Made by a program: the position numbers and the translations under genes
Notes under the pieces: model-generated
What the model was told of the DNA's origin: nothing
Database searches by the model: none
Seen by the model: the letters and a program-made list of their open reading frames with translations, nothing else
Shown here: piece after piece, positions 11,201-34,957 of the stretch
Position numbering within the stretch: the stretch's first letter is position 1
How the letters are laid out: each line of letters begins with the position of its first letter
NCBI RefSeq assembly: GCF_001577835.2
Contig: NC_029516.1
Coordinates: 74,531,221-74,595,220 of the forward strand
Source: Coturnix japonica
Taxonomy: Eukaryota > Chordata > Aves > Galliformes > Phasianidae
Length of the DNA stretch: 64,000 bases
Direction of reading: 5' to 3'

Positions 11201-14200
11201 CATGGTCTTGAACTGTGTTACTGGGTTTCAGTCCTACTTTGTGGACGGGATGGAGTTCTCTGAGGCAATGAGAACTTATCTCAAAAGCTGTTCAGACTTA
11301 CCGGGGACAGTGGTGCTGAGGAGCAGAATCAGAGCTATCACCAATGCCCTGTATTGCACCATGGTTTGTTGGTACCAGTTCAGCCCTGTACACCAAGAGA
11401 CCTGTCGGAATAACCGTACAATATTTTGTTTGTTTTTAGAAAAATATCATATCTTCTAAACATCAGGTTTGTTAGAAAAGTCTAATCAATGTATAATAAT
11501 TTAGGGGGGGGGGGGGGGGGGGGAAGGACAGGGAATACGATGGTGCAGTTCTTCTCAAGAATTGAGGAAAATATAGCACAAAAATGAACATGTCCTTCTA
11601 TTCATATAATCACAAATATCCACAATGAATGATAGCTTTCAGAGTTCCAAGAAATATGTGATGTTTAAAGTTATTTCTTTTATAAGCATAGGAGCAAACA
11701 GTGAATACTGTAGTCAGAAAAGGCTTCTTCCACACAAGGGTATAACTGAAAAAGTCATGCTGCAGTTTTGCTTCCTACCCATGGGTTTGACCCTACTACA
11801 AGTGTCCTATAGAGCTTCCATCACTCAGCATCAGTCTACTCCCACCCTCTTCCATTTCAGCAATATTCCATGCTGGGGAGCATGAGGAGGTTCCATGCCT
11901 TGTAAAAAGTGGAGCAGACCACCTCCGCTCACTTGTCAATGTCCCAAGGTCCATAACTACCCAGAGCAGAGAGTGCAGTTCTTACCTGTCCTGCTTCCTC
12001 TCTCCCAGGCTGAAGCTGAGGCTGATGCTCATCTGAGACACCAGCATTTATGCAGAGCTAATATAGAGATAATGAGGGGTCAAAGGTCCTGCTTTGTTTC
12101 CCCATTTGCTCTTTTGCAAGCAGATTCAGCTCAGTGGGATGGACAAGAAGCTGTGTAGGACTCTGGACCTGTTGTTGGGATTTAGTAATGGAGGGTCAGT
12201 CTGACCTGAGCACAGGAGACGTGGAAGGCAGCTCCTGGGTCACTGAGCCCCCTACATTTTCAGGCAACCATGTCATGGAGACCCCTTTCATCAACTGAGC
12301 AAATTCCACATTAACTGTTGCTGAAGCTGGACCGATTTTTGCTCCCACTGTTCCTGTGGGAAGGCTCATGCTGAAAGCTGACTGCTTTGACAGCCACATA
12401 TTATTTATGGCTATTATGCTCATTCATATTTCCCTCTATTTCCAACAAATGTATTAAGCAACGGGCACACACAGGTATACACATACATATAGTGCTCTCA
12501 GTTCATTTTCCCCCATAGCCAAGCCTTCTTGTGCAGGCTAACAAGATGGGTGTAAATCTCAGCCAGGTATCAAAATCACCACAGGGTGAAGCTTAACTTC
12601 TCTATAGACTGCATAGGGAACTGCGCCCAGTCAGAAAGCATCTTTTGCGCCATGCCGAGGGATGCACTTTTCCCATGGCTCAGTCTCCGAGTGCCCATCG
12701 GGTCTTCAGTCAGTATCTGACACATCCAACAGGAGGCAGAAAATTTGCAACATGGAGCAGCAATAAGCATTACCCTTTTACAAACATGGCAGCCAAAGCA
12801 GTGACTGCAGCAGTGATACAACTGAGGTCACATCATTAATGAGGGCTGCCCATGGCCTCCCAGACCATTTCTCCACTGTCTTGGTGAAGTATTTATTAAA
12901 AGTATCTTCTTTCTTAGAAAAAACAAAGAAAAAGCCCCCTGAAACATGAAGAACATCGATCTAAAAGACAGCTGAGAATTATTACTATAATCTAACAAGG
13001 TAACTTCTAGAAGTCAGAACACAGAATTTTCAGTTCCACTTCTTGTGTAAGCAATAAAAAGCAATTTATGGTCTACGAAGAACACACGGGAACAACAAGA
13101 GTTTTAGGTTCTCTCATATTTTAATTATACATTCTACAATCAGTAAGGAGACACTACAGATTTACTGCCTGCTTTTACAGCTGAAATAACGTTCAGAAGA
13201 CCAGCACAAGGCACATTATAGGCATTCAAGTCAACAGAAATAGCAATAAGCAGTCATTACTTGAGGGGTTGAATTTAATATAACCTCAAGTGTCATCTCT
13301 CTTCTAAATCAGGTTACCAATGGCCATATTAAGGGTGTGTTTTAAACTGATGTGCTGTCTGAGGTAGTAAAACAATGGGAATTTAGCTGCCCTATGTTGT
13401 AATACATACATCCAAAGAGCTTTGTGCTATGGTAGCTTCTGTCCTTGCTAAGTTTGTCCAACTTTACCCAGCGCTATCGTGAATCCAGCCCCACAGATAG
13501 CAACAGGGCCTTTCAGCACTTTCTACTGCCAAATAGTCAATTGCCAAGCCCAAATCAATGATTGCACAAGAAGCAGTCCTTGCCCTTCTTTCCTGGAATG
13601 GCAGAGTGCTCTGCAAATAAGCAAGAAAGCCACGTATTGCAAGTCCTTTTTTTAATCAAATAATAAAAAAAATATAGTCCTTTTATCTTTCTTATGAATC
13701 TTTGGTCTGAGGTGGAAAGCAGCTCACGTGAGCAGCATGGATCTCCTTATCTGTTCCATGAGGCACAGTCACCTATTCTTTATTTTAATACAGAGAACTC
13801 TAGACACTTTCATACACAAAATCCATCCTTAGGTGTAAGGTAGATTCCTTCACCTGCATGACAGGAAGAAACAAAAGTCTAAACCAACTAACAAATGAGA
13901 TCGTATTTATTTCTTTCATCGCAAATGGGTGACACACAAACATCAGCACTTTGGAATGGCTAAAAGATTAAAGATGGGTAAATTACAACCTAGAAAGAAT
14001 GAAGCTCAACTATTTCCTACTGTTCTTTCACTGTGTAGCCTTTCAGCTGCTAAATTCAATCCCTCTTAAAAAGTCAAAAGCCTTGCAATTTCACTGTTAA
14101 ACAAAGTCTACATGGTATTGAGCAGTGCCATTGCAAAGGCTTTCACTTATAGCCAATTAAAAACAGAAATAAGCATTCAAAGTGTAGCCTACTTTCTTCC

Positions 14201-14642
14201 TACTTTCCTGTCTGCTTGCAGTTACAAAGCACATGTATATATTTCCTTTTTAGCTATTCCACAGACCACTGATCAGTGCTTTAGGAACCACAGTGGTTTG
14301 TGGACCAGACCTTACCAAAGCTGTTGCCATTTCTGTTTCCCTGCTGAATAACTTAATCTACTTCTGTCTGCAATTTTAAGTCACAGAATTAAGACTGAGA
14401 TATAATCACTTTTCCCTGAAGTGTGATGTTTAATGTTTCTATATATATGAACCAAGTGACTGAAGAGCTCAAACGTGATAAGGATAAAACTCTTCAGACT
14501 TCACACAGCACAACATGCACAAATTCGCACAATCTATGGTAGTCATCCTGACTCAGTTATGGGAACCATGGTAATAAAGATGGAGAGCTCCTTCATGTGA
14601 TTTAGAGCAAAAAGGGCAACCTCTGCAGTTAGCATGAATTGT
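8300..14642. other. Intergenic stretch, no supported gene
   Basis: About 6.3 kb without recognisable coding exons. The longest frame (plus, 10,977-11,459, 160 codons) has no domain I recognise. Minus-strand frames between 10,050 and 12,820 are short and interrupted. The interval 9,600-12,850 is a little GC-richer than its flanks and could be a heavily decayed repeat or pseudogene, but I could not assign it. The run 11,504-11,523 is pure G. The part 12,850-14,640 is AT-rich and featureless to me. Confidence 0.45.
11504..11523. repeat. Homopolymer run of 20 G
   Basis: Twenty consecutive G on the plus strand. Such runs are unstable in replication and hard to sequence, so the true length may differ. 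Confidence 0.95.
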
Positions 14643-15335
14643 AGAATCATAGAACGGCTTGGGTTGGAAGGGAACTCAAGGATCATCAAATTCCAGCCCC
14701 TCTGCCACAGACAGGATTGCCAGCTGCTAGATCAAGTAGTAGATCAGGTTGCCCAGAGTCCTACCCAGCCTGTTCTTAAACACCTCCAGGGATGGGGCCT
14801 CCTCTCTTGGGCAACCTGTTCCAGCACCTTATCTCTCTCTCAATAAAAAACACCCTCTTCATATCTAACCTAAATCTATCCTCTTTTAGTTTAAAATCAT
14901 TCCCCCTTGTACTATCACTATCTAAAAAGTGTGTAAAGCTGTGTAAAAAGTTTATTTCCCTCACGTTTATGAACTCCTTTTAAATACTGGAAGGCCGTAA
15001 TTAGGTCTCCCCGCAGCCTTCTCTTTTCCAGGCTGAACATGCCCAATTCCTTCAACCTATCTTCACAGGAGAGGTGCTCCAGCCCCTGGATCATCTTCAT
15101 GGCCCTCCTCTGGACCCTCTCCAAAAGCTTCACATCTTTCCTGTGCTGGGGGCCCCAGATTTGGATGCAGTACTCCAGCTGGGGCCTCATGAAGGTAGAG
15201 TAGAAGGGGACAGTCACCAGCCTTTGCCTTTCTGGGCAATGATTGAGCTTCATGAATCCAAGAATGTCATTGGTAAGCCAGTTTCCTGTGGATGTATCCA
15301 GCATGTAACTATAGCACCCAGAGAACATCAAGTTT
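14643..15335 (-). mobile_element. CR1 LINE, 5'-truncated copy
   Basis: Plus-strand text starts with the inverted CR1 tail (GAATCATAGAA) followed by the 3' region. The minus strand still reads much of the carboxy end of CR1 ORF2, for example RPQLEYC, ERVQRRA and [11 protein letters not shown], over 14,918-15,331. The frame is fairly open, with a break near the 3' end, so the copy is moderately young. Same strand as ILDR1, about 1.2 kb beyond its stop codon. The 5' boundary is approximate. Confidence 0.9.
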
Positions 15336-16258
15336 TCCAGTACATTTTAAATGACAGCAGTGAATGGATGAATCACATCAAGGAAAAATGGCAAGTTTTT
15401 CTCCTTTGCAGGCAGTGTCATGGCATTCTAGAAATTCTGCATTCAAGTTGCAAGGTAAGAGATGAGAAAACCCTGCCATCTAGATAGATCAGATATACCA
15501 CGTATTCAGAACTCATGTGTGTCAGAGTGAAGATCAAGAGGACAATAGTAAAAATTGCTAGGCCTTTTTACAGCCCTTTATCCCACACCATGTATATAGT
15601 ACATGGAAGAGAGAGCAAAGGGAGAACATGAGTATATGGCCCAGGAAACATACATCAATCAAAGTTACACCTCCTGAAGTCAAAAGAAGTTCTGGTATAT
15701 GGTATGAGAGACAGCAGTCATACCATGCTCAGTTACTGTGGGGATGACCAGGCTTTGGTAAATTTAACTCATTATGTTTACAAATAAATTCAAGTCTGTG
15801 TTAAAGGCTAGAACAAGCATCTTTTTAGGTACTACAGACTAAGCTTAATGTAGAGCAGGATGTTTCAGTCAGTACAGGGCAGATAAGCTGGCAATGTGCA
15901 GATTGCTTGTAAACCCTTCTAACACTGGAATTCTGCTGTTTGGGAGAGAGATGTAAAAGGGAGCAACTGCCCACACTACACTGAACAGCCGGGCAGAAGC
16001 AGCAAGCATCAAATAATTCTGAAGTACAATAGAGAGCCTCAGAAAGGAGATGCCATGCCTCTCTACAGCAAATTGTGAGAGGACTGTGTCAGAGGAGCTC
16101 CAGAGGTATCTTCCAACCTAAATTACTCTACTGTCCCGTGACTGCACATCTCTGTGATTATCAGAGCCCTTCTCCAGTAACTGGTGTGCAAAGGATCGGG
16201 ATTCTACATACTGTCCTCTTTGTAGTGTCAGGCAACTGATGTCTCTGGGAATATACCG
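15336..16258. other. Downstream flank of ILDR1, no gene
   Basis: No open frame or RNA gene is supported. A possible CR1 3'-tail relic in plus orientation lies at about 16,093-16,160 (CTCCAGAGGTATCTTCCAACC resembles the CR1 consensus near its end). Confidence 0.4.
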
Positions 16259-16264
16259 TTTATT
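16259..16264 (-). terminator. ILDR1 polyadenylation signal
   Basis: A canonical AATAAA on the minus strand (TTTATT on plus) lies about 245 bp beyond the ILDR1 stop codon. Cleavage would be expected near 16,235-16,245, giving a short 3' UTR. It is the first such signal I noted downstream; longer UTR forms are possible. Confidence 0.55.
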
Positions 16265-16507
16265 AAAAAAAATCTGCTGTATCAAATAGCATGTTTTCAG
16301 CCCACAAATCCAAGTTTCCAAATCAAAGTAGGAACAAATATGGGCTATATATTGCTTCTACATCCACCAGACATATCTTCTTCAAAAGTAGTTTCATCTT
16401 CTGTTTGGTTTTCTTTTGCTGGTTCAATCAAAAGCAGTCATCCCAACTATACAGTTAAAAAAGCTAAAAAGAGTCCAGTGTGAATCTTCCTTCTTTCAGT
16501 AATGGCA

Positions 16508-29329
<12,822 letters not shown>

Positions 29330-29849
29330 GGCGCGGCCTCCTCCTCCCGCCGGGGGCCGTGGCGGCAGGCCACCCCGCCGCTCCCACAGGCCCTCCCCTT
29401 CCCGTGGCACCTGTCCCAGCTACGGGCGCTGCCGCCCGCGGCTGTCCCCTCCCCTCACTCCCTTTCTCCTTTCCCGGGCCCCTGGCGGAGGCCTCTGCTG
29501 TGGGCAGGTACACCTTCCTCCTCCGCACTTATGCCCTGCCGCAACTTCAGAACGTGCTCCAAGATGAATGTTTATTGGTAGACATGTAAACACGCACAGG
29601 TTGTGCTGGCTGGCAGCCGCCCTTCCTGCATGCTTGCCTAAGCCTGAGTGCCAGGGCAGCCACCTCACGGCTGGAAGGTAGCAGCAGGTGCACGAGCTTT
29701 TTGGGTAACACAAGTTTTTTGGGTAACTTTCTGGCTTTCAGCAATGGATTTCTTCCCCTGGGCTGACTGTGAGAGGAAAGCCATCGTGGAAACAGTCTGA
29801 TCCGTGCCCAGAAATGTTGCTGCTCTGTGTGGAAGCTGCGTGATGCAGG

Positions 29850-30038
29850 AGAGAACAGGCTGCCCAGGGAGGTTGTGGATGCCCCGTCCTTGGAGGTGTT
29901 CAAGACCAGGTTGGACGGGGCCCTGGGCAACCTGATCTAGTAAAGGTGTATGTTTGGTGGCCCTGCCAGGCAAGGGGGTTGGAACTACATGATCCTTGAG
30001 GTCCCTTCCAACCCGGGTCATTCTGTGGTTCTGTGAGA
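29850..30038 (+). mobile_element. CR1 LINE 3' tail between the divergent promoters
   Basis: Plus-orientation CR1 3' end: AGGTTGTGGATGCCCCGTCC, GGAGGTGTTCAAGACCAGG, GAGGTCCCTTCCAACCCGGG, ending near TTCTGTGGTTCTGTGAG. It is the only clear CR1 in plus orientation here, and it separates the ILDR1 island from the CFAP44 promoter patch. Confidence 0.92.
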
Positions 30039-30289
30039 GATGTAGGCAGTTATGGCTGGGCTGTCATCGCGGCTGCAGCCTTTAGTGCTTGGGATGGAGA
30101 TGGCACGGATGGGATGCGGAGCACCCCAAATCCAAACCCTATGTCCGAGAGCAGCGTCCAAACTGCTCCTTTAACTCCAGCAGTTCGGGGCTGCGGTGTG
30201 TGCAGACATAAATACGCCCTTTTGAGCGGGCTCTGTTGTTAGTGTTGGAAAAGACAACCCAAAGCTAATTCTCCCGTCCCTCTGATTTA

Positions 30290-30442
30290 TGGCGGAATCG
30301 CTGCCCCCTCCACTACAGCGTTAGAAGCTCGTCCTCGGCTGTGCGCAGGCGCACAGCGCCCTCTCCGTCTCCCCGAACTACCGCTCCCGACGTGCTCAAC
30401 GTTGCCTGGAGACCGGTAACGCCGCGCTGGACGTGGCTGCAG
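30290..30442 (+). other. CFAP44: Probable CFAP44 5' UTR exon 1 and core promoter
   Basis: A GC-rich patch ends in a good donor, CAG|GTAAGC. The start codon exon at 33,256 has a normal acceptor and no in-frame stop in its 11-base leader, so an upstream non-coding exon is required and this is the best candidate. The 5' limit is a guess. The resulting intron (30,443-33,255) holds a CR1 fragment and otherwise nothing I recognise. Confidence 0.5.
30401..30413 (+). promoter_or_regulatory. Candidate RFX X-box at the CFAP44 promoter
   Basis: GTTGCC-T-GGAGAC fits the X-box consensus RYYNYY-N(1-3)-RRNRAC exactly, and a further half-site GGTAAC follows at 30,415-30,420. RFX factors drive motile-cilia genes through such sites, and CFAP44 is one. 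The site is 29 bp upstream of a strong splice donor (CTGCAG|GTAAGC at 30,442) that probably ends a non-coding first exon, so it would lie at or just after the start site. The match is seen; use in vivo is inferred. Confidence 0.6.
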
Positions 30443-31073
30443 GTAAGCAGTGGGCTTTGGCTCCATCAGCCCTCACACAGCTCACTAATCCCCTGTATCC
30501 ACAACCTTACGTGGCTCTGCCTCCTGTTAGTAACTCACTAGTCTCCCGGTGGCAGCTGGAGCCCTGCAGGGGATCCCTGCCATCTCCTCTGTGTGCTGCT
30601 TGGCTTAGGGAAAGTAAAACAGAATAAACGTTCTGAGGTGGATGATCCCTTATCTCTGAATGTTGGTTTTGCTGTACTGCATGTGAGAAGGCCTTTGTTT
30701 TTATTGCCTGTTGCATACGTGCACTCTGCGGTTCGTTTTTATGGCTTTCCTTTACGTCCTGTGTTAATAAGTAACTGTGGTGATACGGCCTGTTTCGTAT
30801 CTTGCTTAACCGAAACCCGGTTACTCACCTTTATCTGCTTAGCAGACTTTAATAGACTTAACACTCTCACTTGAGACTTGCATGAGACAGAGCTGGGGTG
30901 CCAGGTCATACAAAGGACTATTTTAGTTTGAAATTAGAGTTAGGTTTTATTTCTTCTGTTTTATTGGGAAATATTTTGCGTGCAACACAGCAATAGTCGG
31001 GTTCTACTCAAGGCTCTCCTGTCCACTTCTTTTATCTCTCTGCTGGAGAACAAAAGACATAATGGAGCTGTGT

Positions 31074-31270
31074 CATAGAATCACTCAGGTTGGAAAAGAT
31101 CTTAAAGATCATCAAGTCCAACCACAGCCTAACCATAGTACCCTAACTAACAACCCTCTGCTAAATCATGTCCTGAGCACCACATCCAAATGGTTTTTAA
31201 ACACAACCAGGGATGGTGACTCAACCACCTCCCTGGTCAGCCTATTCTAGTGCTTAACAAGCCTTTCTTT
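31074..31270 (-). mobile_element. CR1 LINE 3' fragment in first CFAP44 intron
   Basis: Plus-strand text is the inverted CR1 end (CATAGAATCACTCAGGTTGG, AAAGATCATCAAGTCCAACC, then AACCAGGGATGGTGACTC). Antisense to CFAP44. About 200 bp remain and no ORF2 is readable. Confidence 0.93.
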
Positions 31271-33266
31271 TCAGTGGTGATGTGTCTGGATCTTGCTTTG
31301 TAGCTATAGCCTCGCTGTCTCAGTCTCTGGCTAGTAAATATGTTATATACATAACTTTAATTGCTGCAAGGATTGCCAATCTGTGCTAGACTCCTCTCTC
31401 CTAATTCCTCTATTTTACGAGACAGCAATATTCCCTACTATGAACAATTATTTCCTTGGGATTTTATGTTGATTGCCTAGAGCTAATTTTTAATACTAAT
31501 TTTGTGGTAATGCAGACTGATAATGACACACAGACAGCGCTATGCCAGCTACGGCTGATTCGCAGTTGTATATTTTTCACTGTGTATATGAGCACTTACA
31601 TCTTTTAATTTCAAGTTTAGTTTTGTGGAACTGCTGTTTGCATGTGTTGTGGCTACCAGCAGCCCAGTAAATTGCTGGCATACTGTGTTGTGGTCTGAAA
31701 GCTAAAAGGAGTTCTTAGTTGTTGAGTGGTGTGCTGTTTATTGTAAAGGAAAAGACAGAAAAAAAACTACCAAGAGAATGGCAACTGAAGTTGAAATAAA
31801 CAAGCACAGCTTGGCAAACAGGGAGAAAACTGACACTTTCAAAGCTACACTTGAGAAAGCAACCTAGGACAGATGGTTAGTGCCTAATTCCTCATGGCAA
31901 ACGCCCGTCTTAATAGCCAAAAGTTTCAATCCTTAGTTCAAGCCCGTATCACCTGCAGGCCAGAAATAACAGTGAGTAGCCCATAAATACTGTGCTAAAA
32001 GGAATCGGGATTAGAATTAATAAAGGAAAACAAAATCCTGGAATCAGCTGGGTTTTTTTTCAGCTGCAATCTGCAGAGCAGCACTGTGCTGCTTCCCCCA
32101 ATCTCTTTGGAGCTGCTTGATCCCAGTTTTGAGGAGGCTGATGGTTACCTTGCACACCCGAGCGTACCTCTTGCTGGGTCCTTCCACATAGATGTAACCA
32201 AGTGGATGTAACCAAGTGGATCTTTGGTAGTATTTGCCTGGCAAAGAGCTGCAATGGAAGCAAACTGTTCTGTTTGGATTGGGATGATGGGTTGTCTTTG
32301 AATGCCATCATAGTAACATGTACAGTGAACATAACAGCAGCTTTCTGTGACTAAAACCTGGATAATGATGGAGGCAGAGATGTTCAGACCCTCATTCAGC
32401 CTAAAGCATTTTTCCAGAGAGGAGTTAATTTATAATGAAAACTATGATAGACTTAATTTTTGGAAGATAAATGACTGCTAATTAGTTACAATAATTTGAA
32501 ACTCTATAGCACTTTTCTCTATGGATATCAAAACACTTTGCTAAGATGGGTAAGTATTATTATCTCATTTTTCACAAGAGATAACTGATGCAGCCAGAGG
32601 TGAAATGGCTGATACAAATAGTACATGTCATTACTAGGTTTGGAATTAGAGTTCAGGTCTCTGAAGACTCCACTGTATATTTATGCGGCTAATGCAAAAC
32701 TATTTCAATAGTATCGGTTCTATCACCTTACAAAAATCTCATGGATTTCATTTAAATATATTGAGATATGATGTAATTGTTTTGATTTGTTTTCTGAATT
32801 TAAAATTTTCTGCATGTCTATTTTCGAGAACTCCTGAGGGGTAAATGATCACTTTAATTCTTCAATAAAATTATGCAGAAAATTCGGACTCTGACAAAAC
32901 CTCAGAACCTTCAGATGAAGATTAAGTAGGGCAAGTTGACTGTATAATGGTATTAATGTCATCAATGCTTTCGCTGTCTTTCTGGGGGGTGGTGTTATGT
33001 TTGGACACTCTGCCTTTCCTGAAATACCTGAAAAGACCGAGATGACACAAAATATTGTTTTCAAACATAACTGAATAACTGAACCAATTAATTCACCCTA
33101 CAAAGTAGGATGCATTCTTGGATTTTTTGTACTTGTAGAGTACAGGCAGATCACAAATATTATATTTGGAAATCTCAGCATTGTGGAGGGAATGAAAACA
33201 GTGTGAACAGCAGACAAAGGCAATAATACTAGGAGTTTCTCTTCACTGCCCCCAGGTAAAGAGAAC

Positions 33267-34957
33267 ATGTCGTCTCCAGATGAAAAGGAGGGAGGAGGTA
33301 CACAGGCAGATGACAGCAATGCCCGTAAGTATTTTCTGCTGTTATGGTGATTCCAATAGTACACCTACTGTAGCTCCTGGCTTCTCACACTGCTCACACC
33401 TTCCTTTCTAGTATGAGCCCATCTTTGATTACTGTTCTTAATGTTGAATTTTGTTTTGATCCTGGTCAAAGATGACCTCTTCCAGAAACGTTCTGGGCTG
33501 ACTGCTGTGTCAGCAGTTCTTGCCATCACACAGCTTGCAAAGTCTCTCCCCTGACAATTCTTGCTGCTTAGATCCATTTCCATAGCCATTGCTGCAATCA
33601 GTTTGCTTTAAAATACTGTTACTGGAAAGGAAACTTCTCCCTACACTTAGTGCTAAACAGCACGAAGTTCACTGTTTGACAGGCTTTGTTTGTTGGTTTT
33701 GCTACAATGGAACTGTACTATCGACCTATATTTAACCTGATGTGTATAAATAAATTAGTTGAATTAACTCATACCTAAGAGATCCCAATTGTCCTTTACA
33801 GAAGAAAGCAAAACTAGTCTTCCAAAGGAATCACCAGCTGAAGGAGAAGAGGAGCATGTGGAATCAGATACAGAGAGCATTGGAGGTGATGTTGGCATTA
33901 ACTTAAAAATCTCACTGCTTTCTAGTTTTCATTTTCTGTCTGTTGTTGTTATGAACAGCATTGCACACCAGTGCCATCATTCTACAGTTACGGAATTTCA
34001 CTGAAAAATTCTTGTTCTTGTTGTCTCAGCAGTTGTCTTGTTGTCTCAACAGTTCCTGTTGGCTTACTCTGCATACTTCTTTTCACTCTTTTTTCTGTGC
34101 TGGTATCTGAGCCTTAGTTGGATGAGGGGGAGAAAAAAAAAAATATATATATATATATAGGGTAAAAAGCTTGCAAAATAGGTAATGGAGACTCAGTTTG
34201 AGGTATCTAACTTGAATTCAGTTTTAACAAGTGCTTCTGATTAGTTGGAATTCAAGTTGATGATATTTTGCATTGCAGTCCAGTAAAGAACTTCACTTAG
34301 TAACACGTTAGGAGTATGCATTTTCTGACACAATGTCTTAAGGTGGTCTTCTGTATGCGAAAGAGCAAAGAGCACTTACTTTCACTAGTCATTTGGTATG
34401 ATGATGTCTATTCAGTAGCTGCCCAAAAGAGACATTTCAATTACTATTTGGTTTCTAAAGCTGAGACCTAAGCTCTGAAGCTGAACTACTTTAGTATCCT
34501 AAGCTTTGAGCTTTAAAAACAATGTTTTTAAAATATTCTCATTTCCCCACCCTCTAAATTCTTCAATTTTGACAATTCACAGTAGAGTTTTTAAAAACTG
34601 GAGGGAGGGATTGTTCCAAGACAAGTTGTTACTAATACAGCATATCATTATGTTCAGCTCTTACTCTATTAAAAGAAGACAATGCATGAATCCTTCTCTT
34701 TTTCAGTTAAGAACAAGTATCAGCAAGAAACCTAAGATTTATCCTAAACATAAATATTCTTTACATTCCCACTTCTGACATGCAGGGGATGATTTGGAAG
34801 AACACGGTAAAACTGAAGTTGCCCCAAAGGAAGAAGGAAGCCTTGAGAAAGCAGAAAAGAAAATTTCAGAAACTTTCTTCTATAATTATGAAGATATATG
34901 TTCACGGCCATCTGTCACTGAAGACTCAGGGATACCCATTAACCTTCTTACTCTTAA
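33267..34957 (+). CDS. CFAP44: CFAP44 coding exons 1-3: acidic N-terminus
   Basis: Exons 33267-33324, 33802-33885 and 34786-34957 (exon 1 begins at 33256 with 11 UTR bases). They encode residues 1-105, rich in Glu/Asp/Ser and poorly conserved, until [10 protein letters not shown] and GIPINLLTL, which match the human pre-WD segment. The exon 2 donor (GTGATG) is weaker than most, so its end is the least certain boundary. Confidence 0.85.

Noticed and set aside
10977-11459. 160-codon plus-strand frame as a possible gene
   Set aside because: No recognisable motif, no support from neighbouring splice-compatible exons, and unrelated frames of similar size nearby.
32044-32244. 66-codon minus-strand frame in the first CFAP44 intron as a retropseudogene
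   Set aside because: The peptide looks protein-like but I could not place it in a family, no poly-A tail or target duplication is visible, and part of it comes from a local 14-bp tandem duplication near 32,192-32,220.
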